Source: Aureispira sp. CCB-E (lineage in GTDB: Bacteria; Bacteroidota; Bacteroidia; Chitinophagales; Saprospiraceae). Taken from it: a stretch of 64,000 nucleotides of DNA. Below are positions 45,408 through 54,196 of the stretch, piece by piece. Each line of letters opens with the position of its first letter. Position 1 is the stretch's first letter. The notes beneath the pieces are model-generated. The model searched no databases. It saw nothing but the letters and a program-made list of their open reading frames with translations, and was not told where the DNA came from. The DNA lies in the NCBI RefSeq assembly GCF_031326345.1, contig NZ_CP133671.1:5270001-5334000 (forward strand). Direction: 5' to 3'. A program made the position numbers and the translations under genes.

Positions 45408-46663
45408 GTTGCTTTCTCTTGAAAGGAGCTTACGGCAAAGATTAAAATCAAACTTAATCCTCCTGACAGCATAAAGCCATGAATAATTGGCAAAAGAGTT
45501 CCATCATAACGCAACCCAATCAAGGTTCCAATAACAACTGCTACGAAGGTAGATACTGATCCGACAATAGCTGAGCCTATTCCCGCAATATGCCCCAAAG
45601 GTTCCATTGCCATGCTGTTTAGGTTTCCAAAAAGAATCCCGATGCAAAACAAGGTTGTTATCAAATAAACCATTGTCAACCATAAGGGCATTGCTGTCCC
45701 TAAATTAGGCACAAGAATCGCAAAAGTTATTGCAATCAAGACTAAAGTACTAATCGCTGTTTTTACCATCATTTGCGAGCCATAACGCATCACCATTTTG
45801 CTATTAAAAAAAGAGGCAAAACCAATAGACATCGCCAATATGCCAAAGTAAATTGGAAACTGATCGCCCAAATGATACTGATCTTGAAAGATTTGCTGTG
45901 CTGAATTGAGAAACCCAATAAAAGCGCTCGAAACCAATCCTGCTGTAATGGTATATCCTAAGGCTACTTTGCTCGAAAAAATCTCTATCAATGAACTTCC
46001 TATTCGTTTGAATGAAAAAGGAATTCGATTTTCAACGGCTAATGTTTCGTGCATTCTACTACCAAACCAAAGCAAAATAAGTAAAGCCATTGCCATAATA
46101 AATATAAAAATGGCTTTCCAACTTGCCACTAATAGAATCAATTGCCCTACTCCTGGTGCTACGGTTGGAACTAAAATAAAAATCATCATAACAAAAGACA
46201 TTACTTTTGCCATTTCTCGACCTTTGAATTGATCTCTGATCATTGCTAAGCTCACAGTTCTTGGGCTAGCCAAGCCCAAACCTTGTATGCCTCTTCCGAT
46301 AATCATTGTTGTCAAATTAGTTGCCCAAATAGAGATCAAACTTCCTATCACAAAAATGATTAATCCTCCATACAAAGGAAGTTTTCGACCAGTACTATCC
46401 GAAATAGGTCCATATATCAATTGCCCTATTGCTAGACCAAAAAACAAGGCAGATATGGTTAGTTGATTGCTATTAGGATTGGTGACGCCCAAATCGGCTC
46501 CTATAGTAGATAAAGCAGGAAGCATGGCATCTATAGACAACGCTGTCAACGACATCATCATGGCCATTAAAACTATAAACTCTCCAAAATTCATTTTTTG
46601 AGTTGTGTTAGGGATAGTTGAGGATTTTGCTGTTTTTTGTTCGGTTGTTATTTGAGATTCCAC
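45404..46663 (-). CDS. Bcr/CflA-family multidrug efflux transporter (MFS)
   Basis: This 419-residue protein has 12 transmembrane helices. 'ALSIDAMLPALSTIGADLGV' in TM1 and 'GQLIYGPISDSTGRKLPLYG' (MFS motif A, G-P-x-S-D-x-x-G-R-R/K) are typical of Bcr/CflA drug:H+ antiporters, as is 'GRGIQGLGLASPRTVSLAMI' (motif B region) and 'APGVGQLILLVASWKAIFIF' (motif C). It would expel small hydrophobic compounds in exchange for protons. The N-terminal ~25 residues are polar and poorly conserved. Confidence 0.9.
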   Translation of the reverse strand: MESQITTEQKTAKSSTIPNTTQKMNFGEFIVLMAMMMSLTALSIDAMLPALSTIGADLGVTNPNSNQLTISALFFGLAIGQLIYGPISDSTGRKLPLYGGLIIFVIGSLISIWATNLTTMIIGRGIQGLGLASPRTVSLAMIRDQFKGREMAKVMSFVMMIFILVPTVAPGVGQLILLVASWKAIFIFIMAMALLILLWFGSRMHETLAVENRIPFSFKRIGSSLIEIFSSKVALGYTITAGLVSSAFIGFLNSAQQIFQDQYHLGDQFPIYFGILAMSIGFASFFNSKMVMRYGSQMMVKTAISTLVLIAITFAILVPNLGTAMPLWLTMVYLITTLFCIGILFGNLNSMAMEPLGHIAGIGSAIVGSVSTFVAVVIGTLIGLRYDGTLLPIIHGFMLSGGLSLILIFAVSSFQEKAT

Positions 46664-46989
46664 TAAAATTATTTTGTTTGTTATAAAGATTTAGTAGTTA
46701 GTTACGCTGTTACAACATATTTTGAACCGACTACTGAAAGATATGGAAGAAACACTATTCAATTGAATAAAGTTTGGAATATGCTCTTTATTTTTATTTT
46801 TATTACATTTATTGTATCTAATGATTCCTCAAAAAGCTGTCCCCTGTTTTTTCATCATAAAGTTTCTTTTAATTATTGACTAATGTAATACACCTACACC
46901 GTCTGCTTATAAGAAGTAAGTAGTCAAAAATTTTGTTTATCAAACAAGTTAGTCGACTATCATTTCTCAGAACTAAAAAATTAAAGTAA
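46664..46989. other. divergent intergenic region with a repeat fragment
   Basis: 326 bp without a gene. A fragment of the dispersed repeat (AGTAGTTAGTTACGCTGTTA, 46692-46711) lies near the exporter start. The rest is AT-rich. Confidence 0.5.
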
Positions 46990-47691
46990 ATGCAAAAAAC
47001 AGTTTACGGTCAAGCTAGACTTTCTATCATCCCTATTCGAGCCAATGCTAGTCATAGTAGCGAAATGGTCAGCCAATTATTATACAATGAAACGTACACC
47101 ATCTTAAAACAAGAAGAGGATTGGCTGTACATTGAATGTTTGCACGACGGCTATAAAGGTTGGATAGCTGAAAATCAAGTGCACTATATTTCTCAAGAAA
47201 TCTTTGACACGCCATTCAAACGATATAACCCCGATTTAATTGAGTGGGACCAACAATTGGAACTCAATTTATTTATGGGTAGCCCTTTTTATGATCTTGC
47301 TCCTAGTATTGTACCTCCTATAGAACGAGTTTGCAATGCTGCCAAGCAATTTTTGAATAGTCCCTATCTTTGGGGCGGGCGCACAGGTGCAGGGGTTGAT
47401 TGCTCTGGTTTGGTTCAAGTTGCGTTTAGAATGGGCAATATCTTGCTACCTAGAGATGCCTCTCAACAAGCCAAAGTCGGAAAAAAAGTTGCTTGGGAAG
47501 ATCGCCAGCGAGGAGATGTAGCCTTTTTTAAAGACAAGACAGGAAAAATCACCCATGTTGGATTGCTTTTGAGTCCAGATACCATACTACACGCTTCGGC
47601 TTGGGTACGTATTGACAAAATTGATTCAGTAGGTATTTTTCATCAAAATATCTGCACTCATGAATTATCTTTAATAAAACGTATGCGCTAA
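46990..47691 (+). CDS. NlpC/P60 cell-wall hydrolase with SH3 domain
   Basis: Residues 1-70 form a bacterial SH3-like domain ('MVSQLLYNETYTILKQEEDW', 'DGYKGWIAENQVHY'), and residues 105-233 the NlpC/P60 cysteine peptidase: 'YLWGGRTGAGVDCSGLVQVA' with the nucleophile Cys, 'KITHVGLLLSPD' with the His, and 'ILHASAW' with the third polar residue. Such enzymes cut peptide stems of peptidoglycan between D-Glu and the diamino acid. No signal peptide is visible; a cytoplasmic recycling role (YkfC-like) is possible. Confidence 0.92.
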   Translation: MQKTVYGQARLSIIPIRANASHSSEMVSQLLYNETYTILKQEEDWLYIECLHDGYKGWIAENQVHYISQEIFDTPFKRYNPDLIEWDQQLELNLFMGSPFYDLAPSIVPPIERVCNAAKQFLNSPYLWGGRTGAGVDCSGLVQVAFRMGNILLPRDASQQAKVGKKVAWEDRQRGDVAFFKDKTGKITHVGLLLSPDTILHASAWVRIDKIDSVGIFHQNICTHELSLIKRMR

Positions 47692-47754
47692 TTATCTAAT
47701 AACAAAGCTGTTGGAAAAAACTTTCAAAAAAAATTGTTTTTTTTGTTCAAAAAA

Positions 47755-47787
47755 TTTGCAGATATGAATAATTCCTTCGTATATTTG
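47755..47787 (+). promoter_or_regulatory. Bacteroidetes-type promoter of tRNA-Leu
   Basis: TTTG (47755-47758), a 21-nt spacer and a perfect TATATTTG (47780-47787) lie 16 bp before the tRNA 5' end. Confidence 0.75.
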
Positions 47788-47803
47788 CATCGCATTAAAC
47801 AAA

Positions 47804-47888
47804 GCGGGTGTGGTGAAATTGGTAGACACGCTAGACTTAGGATCTAGTGCCGCAAGGTGTGTGGGTTCGAGTCCCTCCACCCGCACCA
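47804..47888 (+). tRNA. tRNA-Leu (anticodon TAG)
   Basis: The 85-nt gene has acceptor GCGGGTG / CACCCGC, a D arm with GGTAGACACGC, anticodon loop CTTAGGA (TAG) in stem GCTAGA/TCTAGT, a long class II variable arm (GCCGCAAGGTGT), a T arm with GGGTTCGAGTCCC and an encoded CCA end. Long variable arm and TAG anticodon identify it as leucine. Confidence 0.97.
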
Positions 47889-47902
47889 ACAGAATACGCA
47901 GG

Positions 47903-47962
47903 AAAGTGCAAGTTGCCGAATCGCTGAATTAGCATCATGATTCTCAGCTTGCACTTTTACTT
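47903..47962 (+). terminator. two-part hairpin after tRNA-Leu
   Basis: AAAGTGCAAG (47903-47912) pairs with CTTGCACTTT (47948-47957), with an inner GAATC/GATTC stem, followed by TACTTTTT. It ends the tRNA transcript or serves as a leader structure of tig, whose start is 29 bp after the stem. Confidence 0.7.
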
Positions 47963-47985
47963 TTTATCAAAAAAAAAATCAAGTT

Positions 47986-49407
47986 ATGCCAACAATAACG
48001 CATGAGAATGTTGATGAGCTGAATGCTATTGTAACTATTGAGCTTTCTCAAGACGATTACTTGCCTAAAGTTAATTCTAAGCTAAAAGAATATCGCCAAA
48101 AAGCACAAATCAAAGGTTTCCGTCCAGGTAAAGTACCAATGGGCATGATCAAACGTAAATTTGGTACTACTGTTTTGGTAGAAGAAGTAAACGAGGCAAT
48201 TGGTGAAAACTTAAACCAATATTTTAAGGATAACAATCTTAGAGTTTTGGGGCAACCATTAGCAATTGAAGATAAAAATCTAAAATTGAGTATCCACAAA
48301 CCTTCTGATTATACATTTAAGTTTGAATTAGGTTTGGCTCCTGAGTTTGAGATCAAAGGTCTTTCTACTGATAATCAGCTTCCATTCTACGACCTTAGCG
48401 TTAGCGAAGAAGAATTAGAGGCTGAAATTGACAACGTTCGCAAAAAATACAGCAAAGGATTCCAAGAAGGAATTAATGATGTACAAGAAGATGACATGTT
48501 GGCCATCAGCTTAGAAGAATTGAACGAGAACGGTGACATCAAAGAAGGTGGTGTTGTTAAAGAAGAAACATTCTTGGCTTTGAGAGATATTGCCAATGAG
48601 GAACTTAAAGATAACTTGTTGAGTGCTACTCTAAGTGATTCTTTTGATATCGATGTTTTCACTATCGAGGACAAAGATGAAACTTACATCCGCAAACATG
48701 TATTGGGGATTGAAGAAGATCAAGAAATCAATAAAATGTTCCGTTTGACGATCAAAGAAATCAAACGTGTTGACAAAGCTGAATTGAACGAAGAATTCTT
48801 CAAACAGTTATTCCCTAACGAGGAAATTGATTCTGAAGAAGCCTTTAGAGAAAAAGTAAAATCAGAAATCTACAAAGGGTACAAACAAAGCTCTTTAAAT
48901 CACTTTAGCAACTTAGTTTTTGACTTTTTATTAGAAGAAAACAAGTTAGACTTGCCTGTTGAGTTCTTGAAAAAATGGTTGAAAGAAACCAATGAAGGTA
49001 TTACAGATGAATTCTTTGAAGGAAAAGAATTTGAGGCATTTATCAAGAATACAAACTGGTCGTTGTTGCGCGACAAACTAGCTGAAAAATATAAGGTTGA
49101 GGTGAATTACCAAGATGTAGAAGATGCTACTCGTGGCGAAATCTTGCGCTATTTCAACTACCAAATCCCTCCTTATGGTGAAATGATGGACAATATGTTA
49201 CAAAAAATATTGTCGGATAGAAAAGAGGTTAATCGTCGCTTCGAGGCAATTATGGATGAAAGAATCCTAGAAAAAACATCTGAAGATATGGGTAAAGAAA
49301 TGAAAGATGTTTCTAGAGAGGAGTTTGAAGAAATCTTGAAAGATTATCAAGCAAGCAAAAATCCCGCTCCTGTAGAAGAAAATACAGAAACAGAAGTTGA
49401 AGCATAA
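47986..49407 (+). CDS. tig: trigger factor
   Basis: This 473-residue ribosome-bound chaperone has the N-terminal ribosome-binding domain with the 'KGFRPGKVPMGMIKRKFG' signature (G-F-R-x-G-K-x-P), a middle region (about 150-250) where the FKBP-type prolyl isomerase domain normally sits but is degenerate in sequence, and a long helical C-terminal chaperone domain (about 255-440). The acidic tail (NPAPVEENTETEVEA) is common in the phylum. It assists folding of nascent chains at the exit tunnel. It is followed by a strong terminator. Confidence 0.94.
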   Translation: MPTITHENVDELNAIVTIELSQDDYLPKVNSKLKEYRQKAQIKGFRPGKVPMGMIKRKFGTTVLVEEVNEAIGENLNQYFKDNNLRVLGQPLAIEDKNLKLSIHKPSDYTFKFELGLAPEFEIKGLSTDNQLPFYDLSVSEEELEAEIDNVRKKYSKGFQEGINDVQEDDMLAISLEELNENGDIKEGGVVKEETFLALRDIANEELKDNLLSATLSDSFDIDVFTIEDKDETYIRKHVLGIEEDQEINKMFRLTIKEIKRVDKAELNEEFFKQLFPNEEIDSEEAFREKVKSEIYKGYKQSSLNHFSNLVFDFLLEENKLDLPVEFLKKWLKETNEGITDEFFEGKEFEAFIKNTNWSLLRDKLAEKYKVEVNYQDVEDATRGEILRYFNYQIPPYGEMMDNMLQKILSDRKEVNRRFEAIMDERILEKTSEDMGKEMKDVSREEFEEILKDYQASKNPAPVEENTETEVEA

Positions 49408-49446
49408 AAAATCTTATAAAAGATTTTCTCAATGTTAAAATATTAT

Positions 49447-49486
49447 AAAGGCGTTTCACGTTAATTGTGAAACGCCTTTTTATTTT
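49447..49486 (+). terminator. rho-independent terminator after tig
   Basis: AAAGGCGTTTCAC and GTGAAACGCCTTT form a 13-bp perfect stem with a 7-nt loop, followed by a T run. Confidence 0.93.
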
Positions 49487-49497
49487 TGTATCCTCCA

Positions 49498-49918
49498 ATT
49501 TTTCGAGCTTTTTGATATATATAGTTAAATTTATTACGTTTTGAATCTAACATTCAGCAAAAAAAATGTATAAAAATAAAACATAATTTTTATACTTAGT
49601 CAGTTTTTTTTCATATCTTAGAGCTTCAAATATATACCATGTTAATGAAAGTATTCTTGATACTTAACCATAAATTAATTTTGGCATTATATTTTAGGAA
49701 TTATTAAAATAATTTCCCTTTTTTTAATTCTGAGAAACACCCATCCCAAAATAGATTAACGTCCTATAACAATCCCAAATGGAACAACGAATCCCCTCAT
49801 TTAAATTATCCTTGATTGATAATTGAAAATATTTTATTTATATTTGAACAGTTTTATTTACTTTTTATTATTGTGAATGAACGTTTTAGTTGTTAACCTT
49901 ATTTAAATACTTTACCGT
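49498..49918. other. gene-free stretch between tig and the ArsR-type pair
   Basis: About 420 bp of very AT-rich DNA. No frame, repeat or clear promoter was recognised. Confidence 0.55.
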
Positions 49919-50257
49919 ATGGCAAAATCAAAAATGGAGGTTTTTACCCTCAAAAATGGTAAACAAGAAATCAAACTTATTTACCCTGAATTACGCAAAG
50001 TGGTATTGATACTTCGTGCAATTGGTCATGACTTGCGCAAGAAAATCGTTGATCTTCTTCGTGAGAACGAAACAATGAATGTTACTGATATTTATGTAAA
50101 ACTACGTATCGAACAATCTGTTGCTTCTCAACATTTGGCTATTTTACGAAAAGCTGGTATCGTCCTAACCAAGCGCAACGGAAAATTCATTTACTATACG
50201 CTAAACAATGAGCGTTTGGCTGAGGTATCTGTCTTAGTAGAACAACTTGCTGCCTAG
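49919..50257 (+). CDS. ArsR-fold winged-helix regulator, first of a pair
   Basis: Residues 30-105 are a winged helix: 'AIGHDLRKKIVDLLRENETM', 'VTDIYVKLRIEQSVASQHLA' (recognition helix Q-S-V-A-S-Q-H-L) and the wing 'KRNGKFIYYTLN'. The protein has no Cys at all, so it cannot use the classical ArsR/SmtB thiol metal site. The second pair member starts 77 bp downstream on the same strand; the recognition helices are almost the same, so they may bind the same sites or form heterodimers. No obvious metabolic or transport target gene is attached. Confidence 0.85.
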   Translation: MAKSKMEVFTLKNGKQEIKLIYPELRKVVLILRAIGHDLRKKIVDLLRENETMNVTDIYVKLRIEQSVASQHLAILRKAGIVLTKRNGKFIYYTLNNERLAEVSVLVEQLAA

Positions 50258-50334
50258 AAATTTGTTGTCCCACAAATTTATTATAACAGCATTAAACAAT
50301 TTTTTTTAATTTTATCAAAACATATCCCCTTACA

Positions 50335-50643
50335 ATGGAGTCACAAACCGTTATCATAGACGAGGATAAGCTGGAATTCGCAGCTGAAGTTATGCGCGCC
50401 TTAACGCATGATTTAAGATTACAAATCCTTTCTTTTATTGACAAGAATAAGAATATCAACGTTAATAAAATTTACAATACTCTTGGTTTAGAACAGTCAA
50501 TTACTTCGCAACACTTGCGTATTTTGCGTCTAGCCAATATCGTAACACACGAAAGAAAAGGAAAACAAATTTTTTACAGTGTTAATTATGATTACATTAA
50601 TAATATCGTAGGAGACATCAGTGTTTTTCTTTCAAAAATTTAA
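50335..50643 (+). CDS. ArsR-fold winged-helix regulator, second of a pair
   Basis: This 102-residue protein is a paralogue of the preceding one: 'ALTHDLRLQILSFIDKNKNI', 'NVNKIYNTLGLEQSITSQHL', and the wing 'ERKGKQIFYSVNYD'. It also lacks Cys. The recognition helix differs from its partner by conservative changes (V-A-S to I-T-S). A bidirectional-looking terminator starts 24 bp after the stop. Function is inferred from the fold only. Confidence 0.85.
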   Translation: MESQTVIIDEDKLEFAAEVMRALTHDLRLQILSFIDKNKNINVNKIYNTLGLEQSITSQHLRILRLANIVTHERKGKQIFYSVNYDYINNIVGDISVFLSKI

Positions 50644-50666
50644 TTGCAATCATTGCAAACGGATAC

Positions 50667-50699
50667 AAAAAGCGGCACCCCTTTGGGCTGTCGCTTTTT
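50667..50699. terminator. bidirectional terminator
   Basis: AAAAAGCG-G-CA-C-CCC and GGG-C-TG-T-CGCTTTTT form a stem with two opposed mismatches and a TTT loop. A/T tracts on both sides suit termination of both the ArsR pair and the convergent gene at 50751. Confidence 0.82.
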
Positions 50700-50750
50700 A
50701 CGTTACGATACTTGTTGCTTTCTAAACAATCGAATAAGTATATCCTCTGA

Positions 50751-52268
50751 TTACAATTCTGTATTCTGTTGTATCATCTGTGCAAAGCTTTTTTGCTCTA
50801 TTTTACTTTGGAGCCAAATTAAAATATTGAAGTTGTCCAACGTGATTTTATTCCTAGCTTCTTCTGGTAGTTGATCAAGTTGTTCGTACGTTTCTTTGTA
50901 TAGTTTTTCTAGTGCTTGATCCTTGTAAACTAGTGGCAACTTTCGCACGAAATTCGATAGAATTGCTTCAAATTCTGAAAAATTTTTCTCCGTCCGCAAC
51001 ATCCGATGCAATCGTCTTGCGATGCTTTCTTGTAAATCAACATTCCCTAATTCATAATGGGCTAATAAATAAAGTAAGTTGATATGAAACGATTCTTTGT
51101 TCCAATCTAAGTTTTGATTCTGAAGAATTTTATAACAACAATCTTGTGATTTGTTGTAGTCTTCCATCAAAAAATATAGATAAGAAAGTTGATAGTATAT
51201 CTTCATAATGCCAAATGCACCAATATCGTCACGAAATACTTCTAACTGCTCATGAAATCGAGCTAATTTCTCTTTGACTCGACCAAATTGGCAAGTTCGG
51301 TTGGCAATTGTCAATTCTAAATAAGCCTCATACCGAAACACTAACATTTTAATGGTTTTCGGTGCTTGCTTGGCGTATTTTTGAAAGATCTGTGGTAACC
51401 AATCAATTTTTTCTTCTGCTTCTTGGTATGCTCCTACATCAATTAAGATACTGATGTAATTGTGATAAACAATAATATAGGATTTTAGATTGTCTTTTAG
51501 AATAATTGGGTTGGCCTCAAATAAGTCGACAATTTGCTTGGCAAAAACCAAAGAGTCATCTAAGTTTCCTTCTACTTGTGAAAAAAAAATATGCGTATTA
51601 TAAAAAAGCTGTCTAGCCAAAAAAGAAGTTGCTTGCTCTTTTTGAAGCAAAGGATTCAACTGCATCTGTTCCAGTTTTCTTTTTGATAATTTATCTCCAG
51701 ACAAACTATATTTCTTATAATACAGAAAACAAAGGCTAGATACTCTCCAATAATTGTTATAACTAGCAGCTTGTTGCAACGCTCCTTCTACTTCTGCCCA
51801 ACTTTGTTCAATGATTTTTTCATCAAAACTATAATAATGTGTTTGATTCAAGGTTCGTTCCCAAAAAATAAACAACGATTTAAATAAAAACTTGTCGGAT
51901 TTATGTGCTAAGTTAATTCCTTTTTGAATAACTCCCTGACATTGTTCATACAACCCTTTTTGATACAATATTTCAATATCTTTTAACATATCTGCCAACT
52001 GGCTTGTGGTAGAGTTTTGACTATGATATTGACGTAAACTTTTCAGAATCAACTTATATAGATCACTTTTTGCCACTCCAAAATTCTTCATAAAAGCCCT
52101 CCCTTTAAATTTTTTTATTAACTGAGCTTCGTTATAAATTGATTGTTTTGAAATAGCATTCATCAATTCCAAGTAATTTTTTTCTCCTTTTTGCAAGCCC
52201 GCCATTAGTGTGAAATAGCGTTTTTCGGATTTAGACAAAGATTGAATCAAGTCAACTAGTTTCTTCAT
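50751..52268 (-). CDS. large helical hypothetical protein
   Basis: This 505-residue protein has no signal peptide and is helical throughout. The opening 'LIQSLSKSEKRYFTLMAGLQ' and the following segment resemble a group of Bacteroidota proteins of unknown function with this conserved N-terminus. The middle and C-terminal parts have TPR-like helix pairs ('YQLSYLYFLMEDYNKSQDCC', 'LLYLLAHYELGNVDLQESIA'). It is probably a cytoplasmic scaffold. Its upstream region is long and gene-free (52269-53123). Confidence 0.7.
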   Translation of the reverse strand: MKKLVDLIQSLSKSEKRYFTLMAGLQKGEKNYLELMNAISKQSIYNEAQLIKKFKGRAFMKNFGVAKSDLYKLILKSLRQYHSQNSTTSQLADMLKDIEILYQKGLYEQCQGVIQKGINLAHKSDKFLFKSLFIFWERTLNQTHYYSFDEKIIEQSWAEVEGALQQAASYNNYWRVSSLCFLYYKKYSLSGDKLSKRKLEQMQLNPLLQKEQATSFLARQLFYNTHIFFSQVEGNLDDSLVFAKQIVDLFEANPIILKDNLKSYIIVYHNYISILIDVGAYQEAEEKIDWLPQIFQKYAKQAPKTIKMLVFRYEAYLELTIANRTCQFGRVKEKLARFHEQLEVFRDDIGAFGIMKIYYQLSYLYFLMEDYNKSQDCCYKILQNQNLDWNKESFHINLLYLLAHYELGNVDLQESIARRLHRMLRTEKNFSEFEAILSNFVRKLPLVYKDQALEKLYKETYEQLDQLPEEARNKITLDNFNILIWLQSKIEQKSFAQMIQQNTEL

Positions 52269-52663
52269 ATATTTTATACTATGCTTTTTTACGAAAACCT
52301 CTTTACTAATATAGTTCGTCCAAATTACGAAGTAGTAACATCTTCAATTATCATGTTAAGAAACTAAAAAATATGCTTTTAACTAAATAATAGTCAATTA
52401 ATTAATAAAAAATAACCTTTAAAAGAAAACTTATTAAATACAAATAGAGATTTGTTTCTATATTTCTAAATATCGACCTTAGTGCTCTGTGAAATTATTA
52501 TCTAATAATTTTTAAGTGAGCCTTTTATCCGTGCTGCTCATTTCATCTTTATTATGTTGATAGTGCCACTATCCAAGACAAAGCAAATTTCTCAAAATTT
52601 TGTTTTTTAGCAAAATCATTAAAATACATCAACCTCCAAATATTATTGAGTGAGTTCTTCTCT

Positions 52664-52691
52664 GGTTCAACCTTCCCCACAAGGTTGAACC
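52664..52691. promoter_or_regulatory. 11-bp perfect inverted repeat
   Basis: GGTTCAACCTT and AAGGTTGAACC are separated by only 6 bp, giving a very stable hairpin in the middle of an 855-bp gene-free stretch. There is no T tract on either side, so a simple terminator is unlikely. Confidence 0.55.
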
Positions 52692-52757
52692 ATTATTCTA
52701 TGGGTGATATCAACCTTACATACTTTCTTAGCAATAGTATAGAACGTCTTTCGTTTT

Positions 52758-52886
52758 GAAGTTGTTTAAAATTAAGTAATAATCAAATATGAAATCACTT
52801 TCTGTCCTACTTTGCGTTGGATTTTGTCAAATAGCTACTTTTAGGGGTATACTCATATTAAAAAAGACGCAGTTTTAAACAACTTC
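52758..52886 (+). repeat. inverted-repeat-bounded segment with a 29-codon frame
   Basis: GAAGTTGTTTAAAA (52758-52771) and TTTTAAACAACTTC (52873-52886) are perfect 14-bp inverted repeats. Between them an ATG at 52789 starts 29 codons with a signal-peptide-like beginning (MKSLSVLLCVGFCQIATF), ending at 52878 within the right repeat. It could be a remnant of a mobile element or of a truncated secreted-protein gene. No TAnnTTTG promoter was found close by. Confidence 0.45.
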
Positions 52887-53123
52887 ATTATTAAATACTA
52901 CAATTGATGGTTATTTTCTAAATTACTATTATAATCCTTTATTTCCTCTTTGAACTGTACATGTAAAAATGTTATACTCTGACAACATTGATTATAAATA
53001 GTTTTTTAAGAAGCAAGTGTTTAGAAAAAAAATATAGCTAAAAATAGACTTATTTTTATTATCATTTTTCTTGTCTACTTACTTTTAATTTTTGCTACAG
53101 GGCATTCAAATTTTAAGAACTCT

Positions 53124-53561
53124 ATGAGAAAAGTATTAATCAATACCTTTATACTAACTTTAGTCGCACTTGCTATTTCGGGCATTGCATATACAAGTAC
53201 CACAAAACGTATTCAAGGAGAAGCCATTATCATTATTCTTACACTCGCCCTAATAGCAGCAGTTCCAATAACGATGGGCTATATCATTGCTTCGGCATCA
53301 CTTCGATCTCCCAATATTGTTTGGACAATCCTTAAGTTTTTTTTGTTTTTAGTCAATGGAGGCTTAATTATAGGAACAACTATATTAACCACCGCAATTC
53401 TTCCAGAAGAAGGAGCTGTTTTTGTTGGATATCCTTATATTTTGGCTGGAATTTACACGTATTATCAAACCATAAAAATCATCCGTTCCCCCTCTTATAT
53501 TGAAACACGAGCTCTGCCAGACGATGATCTTCTAGATGATTTTTTAATGGACTCAAAATAG
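53124..53561 (+). CDS. membrane protein of unknown function
   Basis: This 145-residue protein has four hydrophobic helices (about 5-24, 35-57, 66-92, 100-117) and a short acidic cytoplasmic tail (DDDLLDDFLMDSK). No family is recognised. It lies 64 bp upstream of the frameshifted secreted-protein gene and may share its transcript. Confidence 0.65.
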   Translation: MRKVLINTFILTLVALAISGIAYTSTTKRIQGEAIIIILTLALIAAVPITMGYIIASASLRSPNIVWTILKFFLFLVNGGLIIGTTILTTAILPEEGAVFVGYPYILAGIYTYYQTIKIIRSPSYIETRALPDDDLLDDFLMDSK

Positions 53562-53625
53562 CAATCATAAGCAATCCATAATAGATATTATTAATCACTC
53601 ATTTTATTCTCACAAATCAATTCTA

Positions 53626-54127
53626 ATGAATACTTTTTTTGCACGTTCCCTCCTATTTTTAACACTACTTTTAATCGGTTCTTATTCCTCCAAAGCGCAA
53701 GATCTTAGTAAGATTGCTCATTCAATACTTGGCAAATGGGTTGTTGACTACGAAGCAACTCAAGCACTAAGTCTATGTAGTCAAAAGAAAAATGCAAGCT
53801 ATATTAAAACACTCAAAAAATGGAACACCATATTCAAATTTAGAAAAAATAACATTCTAATTACCTGGGAAACAGACCCTTCTAGCAAAAAAAACTACGA
53901 AAAATAAATTTTCTTGGAGTCTGAAGAAAAAAGACCTTCCTCCCGAAAAGCTAGAACAATTCAAACAACACTCAGACTTTGACACGATCCTAAAACAAGG
54001 TTATTACATTGAACTAAGTATTTTGGAGCATGGCCGTCCGAGACCCGATAGAATGGTTATCTTAAAATTAGAAAAAGACCGATTAGTTATTCTAGATGTT
54101 GGTTGTCCAGTTGCTCTAAAGAAGTAA
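53626..54127 (+). CDS. secreted hypothetical protein interrupted by an A8 frameshift
   Basis: A signal peptide (MNTFFARSLLFLTLLLIGSY) opens a frame that stops at 53907 after 93 codons. The stop lies just after a run of eight A (53887-53894). If one A is removed the frame continues to a stop at 54125-54127, giving a 166-residue protein with a coherent second half ('SWSLKKKDLPPEKLEQF', 'RMVILKLEKDRLVILDVGCP'). The mature protein ('ILGKWVVDYEAT' near its start) recalls small lipocalin-like 'G-x-W' proteins. Either the gene is inactive, the A run is a switch or slippage site, or the run was misread in sequencing. Confidence 0.65.
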
Positions 54128-54161
54128 TGCTTGTCTTTTTGCATCTATAACAAATTCATAG

Positions 54162-54196
54162 TAAGAAAATAGGGAGCAATGCTCCCTATTTTCTTA
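54162..54196. terminator. bidirectional terminator with 16-bp perfect arms
   Basis: TAAGAAAATAGGGAGC and GCTCCCTATTTTCTTA are separated by only AAT. It serves both the preceding plus-strand gene and the convergent gene at 54194, whose last codons overlap its edge. Confidence 0.93.
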
